From contig JACCIC010000218.1 of assembly GCA_018907035.1 (NCBI GenBank), positions 180,001 through 244,000 on the forward strand: a DNA stretch of 64,000 bases. The letters are read 5' to 3'. Below, one piece after another: positions 60,032 through 64,000 of the stretch (positions are counted from its first letter, which is position 1; every line of letters begins with the position of its first letter). The position numbers and the translations under genes are program-made. Origin of the DNA: Sycobia sp. Sy_11. Its lineage: Eukaryota > Arthropoda > Insecta > Hymenoptera > Epichrysomallidae. The notes beneath the pieces were generated by a model. The model made no database searches. It was not told the origin of the DNA and saw nothing but the letters and a program-made list of their open reading frames with translations.

Positions 60032-61634
60032 TTCTCCACTATTTCCGCCACTTGGTCTGCTATGTGCGTGTATATGTGCGATATTCAGTGGCTATTCCTC
60101 GAGCTGCGAATCTTTATCGCTGTAATACTCGGCCGTGGCGACAATGGCAGTCGAAATACAAAAAAAAAAAAACAAACAAAAACAGATTTACCAAGGGCTG
60201 CGTAAAGATTTCATCAAAAATAAGTATGTATAGCATCTAAGAAAATCCATACAGCTGCAAGATATACTGAACACTTACAGTATCAAATATCAGAGCAATT
60301 ATTGGAGCAATCTTCAAATATCACAAATATGGCGGGAATATTGCGTCGCAGTAAAACATATGTCGACAAACGTCGCAGAAATATTGCAGCGGTTGCGTCA
60401 CGTATACTAATAGCATTATCACGGCAATATTTTTTCAATATTACAGACAAGGGGAGTATATAACCACCTGAAAAGTAATTCTTACTATAGTGGATGAAAA
60501 ATACATTCATTGTACAGAAATATGAAGTACCTGTATCATCGTGTCGGTTCATAGGACCTTCGTTTCGTTAATTTTCTCTTCAGGCGTGGTAATTAAGTTT
60601 AATTTTTAATCTACCCTGCTTTTTCATTGATTAAAGATTTTTTATTTCTAGAAGTGCTTCTGATACATTAAAAATATTTCTCTCCAATGTGTCTGTAACG
60701 CATATTACTTAATAAAACTATAATTGGCATAAACTTATGTTTTAATTTCATTGAGCGAGAAGCGTTTCGAAAGCAAGTGTGACACATATCAATATAGATA
60801 TTAATTTATATTTTAAATTTTATTAGAAAAATTCTTGTAATTTATCTAGATGAAATTAAATAAATTTAAAATTTTCTACGTGCAGGCTGAATGGTTTGCA
60901 ACCGTTTATTCAGTCCTTTTAGTTTTGCAATTTTCTTTTATTGAAACTTCCTGCAGTGAGATTTGTTGAGTTAACAAATAAATTGTATAGCGAGTGAAAG
61001 TATAATAAAATAAATAAGAAAAAGAATTGGATCAAATAAGCTTATGCGATTTTTTTATATTCAAAATTCTGAAGTTTAAAAAAAAAGGTTGTTGTTTATA
61101 AGAAAAGGAGATATGAAAGAGAAAATAATAACAACGAAATAGTATCGAAAATTAAGAATTCAAATTAATTCACGTAACATAAGAGGAAATTAAAGGATCA
61201 GGTGCCGAATGGGCTAAAATAATGTTATAGTTCTTAGTTTCTACGTATAATTAAAGTATTTTTCACCTTCCAATGAGACTTGGTTCTGCGGTGCATGATG
61301 TATTCTACTTGCGAGATATTTTTAAGATATCGTCTGATTGAAAGATATTCACTATCATATTTGGGCCACATTCACTTATTATCCATTAACCTTATTATGC
61401 TCTTATAAACAATTGAACAGTTTTGGCTGCGTAAATCAGCATATAATCTTCGGGATAAATCAATTATGACGGAATAAATCAGAAATAATAATTCGACTTG
61501 AACTTGGAACATTGAATCGGTGCCCCCCCCCCCAAGCCTCAGGTATGTAAAAACCTTCATATGTATTTTATCAGTATAAATAGTCTTGTCTACGTACGAA
61601 AAAACGAAAAAGCAAGTAAACACAGAAAAGGATA

Positions 61635-61661
61635 TGTGTGTGTGTGTGTGTGTGTGTGTGT
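61635..61661. repeat. (GT)n microsatellite
   Basis: About 13 GT units. Confidence 0.95.
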
Positions 61662-62661
61662 TGTAAAGGAAGAACTCCAGAATTAAATGTAGTTGTTGAA
61701 CGAGCGCCAGAGAAGTATAAAAGAGAATGTGGGGAGTTGGAGAAATTGATTTAGTGTGAGAGAGCTACGCGGTGGGGGATGGGGGTTAGAATTGATTGAT
61801 CGATCTTTGGAACGCAGTTTCCACACGACGTCCGGAGCGCGTGTCCGACACAATATCAAGCGGACACGTTTATCTATACGATCGCCCGGTGCGAGAGCTC
61901 CTCCACCTCCCCCACTTCCTTGGAACTACATTGGGGGCTAATAAATGTACGTATGAGAATGTGGGAGGGGTCTGTAAGAGGGGGCGCGGAGGCGTGATAA
62001 GTCAACAATCCGAGTGTAACTTATGAATCGCCTCGGATGCTCGGGATGCTCTATTAGGAAAATGGAATGGAATCGAGGATTGGTCGAATTCCGGAGATTT
62101 CGTACGTCTGTGCGCGTGCACACACATACACGCATAAGTTTCATTGTACTGTTGCCCGAATCGTATGTATACAAGTGTATAAGAAGCACATGAAATGTGC
62201 GAAACTGCGATTATCGAAAAATAAACGACAAAACAAGAGAAGTATAATAGCAACGTATGACGCTTACGAAACGCTGCGGATTAAATTATACGTAGGTTCG
62301 TTCGGTCGAAGGTCCGTCAATCCACGGAGCGTGGATTATTGACGATCGAGACACGCTGCCTGGAAATGTACGTTTTACAATGATAACGTTATTACAAATA
62401 CCATTCGTCTTTTCACAGTCGTGCACGTTGAAGTTTTCGAACTGTTGCTTTACAACGTCGACAGAATGGGGAGCTGAACTCGTGCGGATACGATAAGATA
62501 CAATTGCCATTGAAAATTATTTCTCAGTCTATGATTTAGATGAAAATATAAATGGTGTTTGCTTTTGTAAAATGTCAAATAATTCATTTCAGCTCCTGTT
62601 GAATACTGAAATTGAGTGAAAGTAAAACCAGGAGTTGAACCGAAGTCGCGTATTGGGTGGA

Positions 62662-62669
62662 TGACGTCA
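62662..62669. promoter_or_regulatory. Consensus CRE (TGACGTCA)
   Basis: A perfect CREB/ATF palindrome, 6.4 kb upstream of the Tk initiator codon. A related site, TTGACGTCGA, lies near 58,693-58,702. CREs are common in neuropeptide promoters, so either may mark a Tk promoter. That is inference. Confidence 0.35.
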
Positions 62670-63674
62670 GTGATGAGCTAAATGCATAGAAATATGAAAA
62701 TATATAATTTAATACAATAAGTGAATGCTCCATGATTTAAGACCAAAGCATTAGCACGGTATAAATCATACGCTTTTGTATTTCGGGACTTTCTATCTTT
62801 TTTAACCACTTATTTCCAGATTTTGTCACTTTTCTCTGTTTTTGTAGTTTCGCTGCATAACACAAGCGAAGCTAAACTTGACAATCGAATACTATTGCGT
62901 TTGTATTTGGTATAATTCTATATAAACGTACGTAAAATGGATTCGAATTAGGGCTTCTTTTATAGCACACAACAATTTAATGAATAACAATGGTATATGA
63001 AAAACTCATTGGAAAATTTTATTATGTTATTATCCACAATAATTGAAAAATAAACTTAAAAAATGTTCCCTTCTTAAGTTTTATTTCCGTAACAAATGGT
63101 AGTTACGAATCGCAAATAAGATCTAGAGTGCATATTAAACCTATCATTTTTCTTGTCATATTATTTTTTCGGGGATTTATCGTTCAGTCAACTGCATCAA
63201 CTCTATTTCAAAATTATCCACAGTACTGATCGGTAAGGTAATAAAAATCACACGTAATATACGTGTGAATGTAATATAATATGCACATATATGTAGTAAA
63301 TTTTTTCACAATACAATTTATCATTTTTAAGATTATCATCTATAAGATAATTTCAAAAATCGCATGTAGCTATGATTTTATACGAACTTCACGGTAACAT
63401 TTTTATGAGAAAATTTCTCCATATAAACGATTCAACACTTTTTTATGCGCGAAATATTTAAGTAGAACAAAAACATCTATGAATTCATGTATATATATCC
63501 GCATAAAATTGCACGAGTCATCACAAACGTTTTGTTATTTTTGTATTAGATTCATGCAGCACATAAATTTAGAAAATCTAATACGTTAAAATCTTTCAAC
63601 GTTCAATGGTAACTTCTAATCGAAACGGAAGATTTACAAGTTATATATTATAAATAGAATTAAAAGAATTCAAC

Positions 63675-63721
<47 letters not shown>

Positions 63722-63874
63722 TATAATATACACATTGGTGCGTTAGCAGCATAAAACATTAGTTATAATTTTATGTATGTAAGTGTATCTGTGTATGTAT
63801 GTATATACATATATGGATGCCTGCACTTTCAACATTTCAGGCACAACTCCTCAAAAGTTATATAGAGATACTAG

Positions 63875-63876
<2 letters not shown>

Positions 63877-63925
<49 letters not shown>
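63877..63925. repeat. (TA)n microsatellite
   Basis: About 24 TA units near the window end. Confidence 0.95.
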
Positions 63926-63928
<3 letters not shown>

Positions 63929-64000
63929 TCTCGAAACGTGCAATGGAAAATAGTATCACTAAAAGCGCTAGCAAGCATAGTAAGAGCTGGAGTTGTGGAA

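Larger units (their letters stand above)
56216..64000. other. Region upstream of the Tk start codon
   Basis: Should contain the Tk 5' UTR exon and promoter, which I cannot place. GC-richer patches lie at about 57,720-58,220, 58,300-58,830, 59,940-60,150 and 61,740-62,480. Repeats include (TA)n at several sites, (GT)n at 61,635-61,661 and a C-run near 61,523-61,533. Confidence 0.5.

Overview
The window looks like nuclear DNA of an insect, most likely a hymenopteran. It contains spliced genes with GC-rich exons in very AT-rich introns, many long (TA)n microsatellites, a mariner-family DNA transposon, and a tachykinin precursor whose peptides ([12 protein letters not shown] type) are of the bee/wasp kind. 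There are no operons, CRISPR arrays or recognisable tRNA/rRNA genes.

Layout. (1) 719-11,489, + strand: the last five coding exons, about 668 residues, of a large protein rich in Ser, Pro, Gln and His, which I cannot name. The stretch after it to about 18.5 kb has no gene and may include a long 3' UTR. (2) 18,735-19,776, - strand: a complete seven-exon COMMD4 gene that converges on gene 1. Its initiator codon sits alone in exon 1. A GC-rich patch near 20.0-20.1 kb may be its promoter. (3) 20,442-20,706, - strand: a candidate two-exon gene for a 64-residue protein. (4) 20.7-30.4 kb: mostly AT-rich sequence without genes, apart from a fossil coding-like patch at 28.65-29.8 kb. (5) 30,425-31,636: a probable solo LTR. 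(6) 31,765-38,933, - strand: an array of small exons, each 45-75 bp, each a multiple of three, each phase 1 at both ends and bounded by a conserved acceptor and GTGAGT donor. They are embedded in about 650-bp repeated modules, three of which were duplicated again as a 1.95-kb block. The array encodes short Arg/Pro-rich peptides, one of them a clear FYAMR-Gly-Lys-Arg amidated-peptide motif like tachykinin or natalisin. A dead mariner copy (32,324-33,536) is inserted in it. (7) 43,826-56,214, - strand: the tachykinin gene (Tk), five coding exons, six tachykinin-related peptides. (8) 56.2-64 kb: upstream of Tk, with GC-rich patches, CRE-like sites and microsatellites.

The most unusual part is the exon array 4.9 kb downstream of Tk and on the same strand. 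The last internal Tk exon ends in phase 1, so it could splice in frame to the array instead of the normal Tk terminal exon. Otherwise the array is a separate, undescribed peptide gene whose signal-peptide exon I could not find. In one duplicated pair the exon differs by roughly 20% while its flanking introns differ by 3-4%, which suggests fast diversification of the peptides. Expression is not shown by sequence alone.

Other (TA)n tracts not listed as features lie near 1,467-1,509, 15,331-15,378, 26,739-26,784, 44,531-44,576, 47,310-47,356, 47,440-47,491, 52,434-52,481, 52,629-52,667, 53,604-53,653, 56,720-56,756 and 63,680-63,717.
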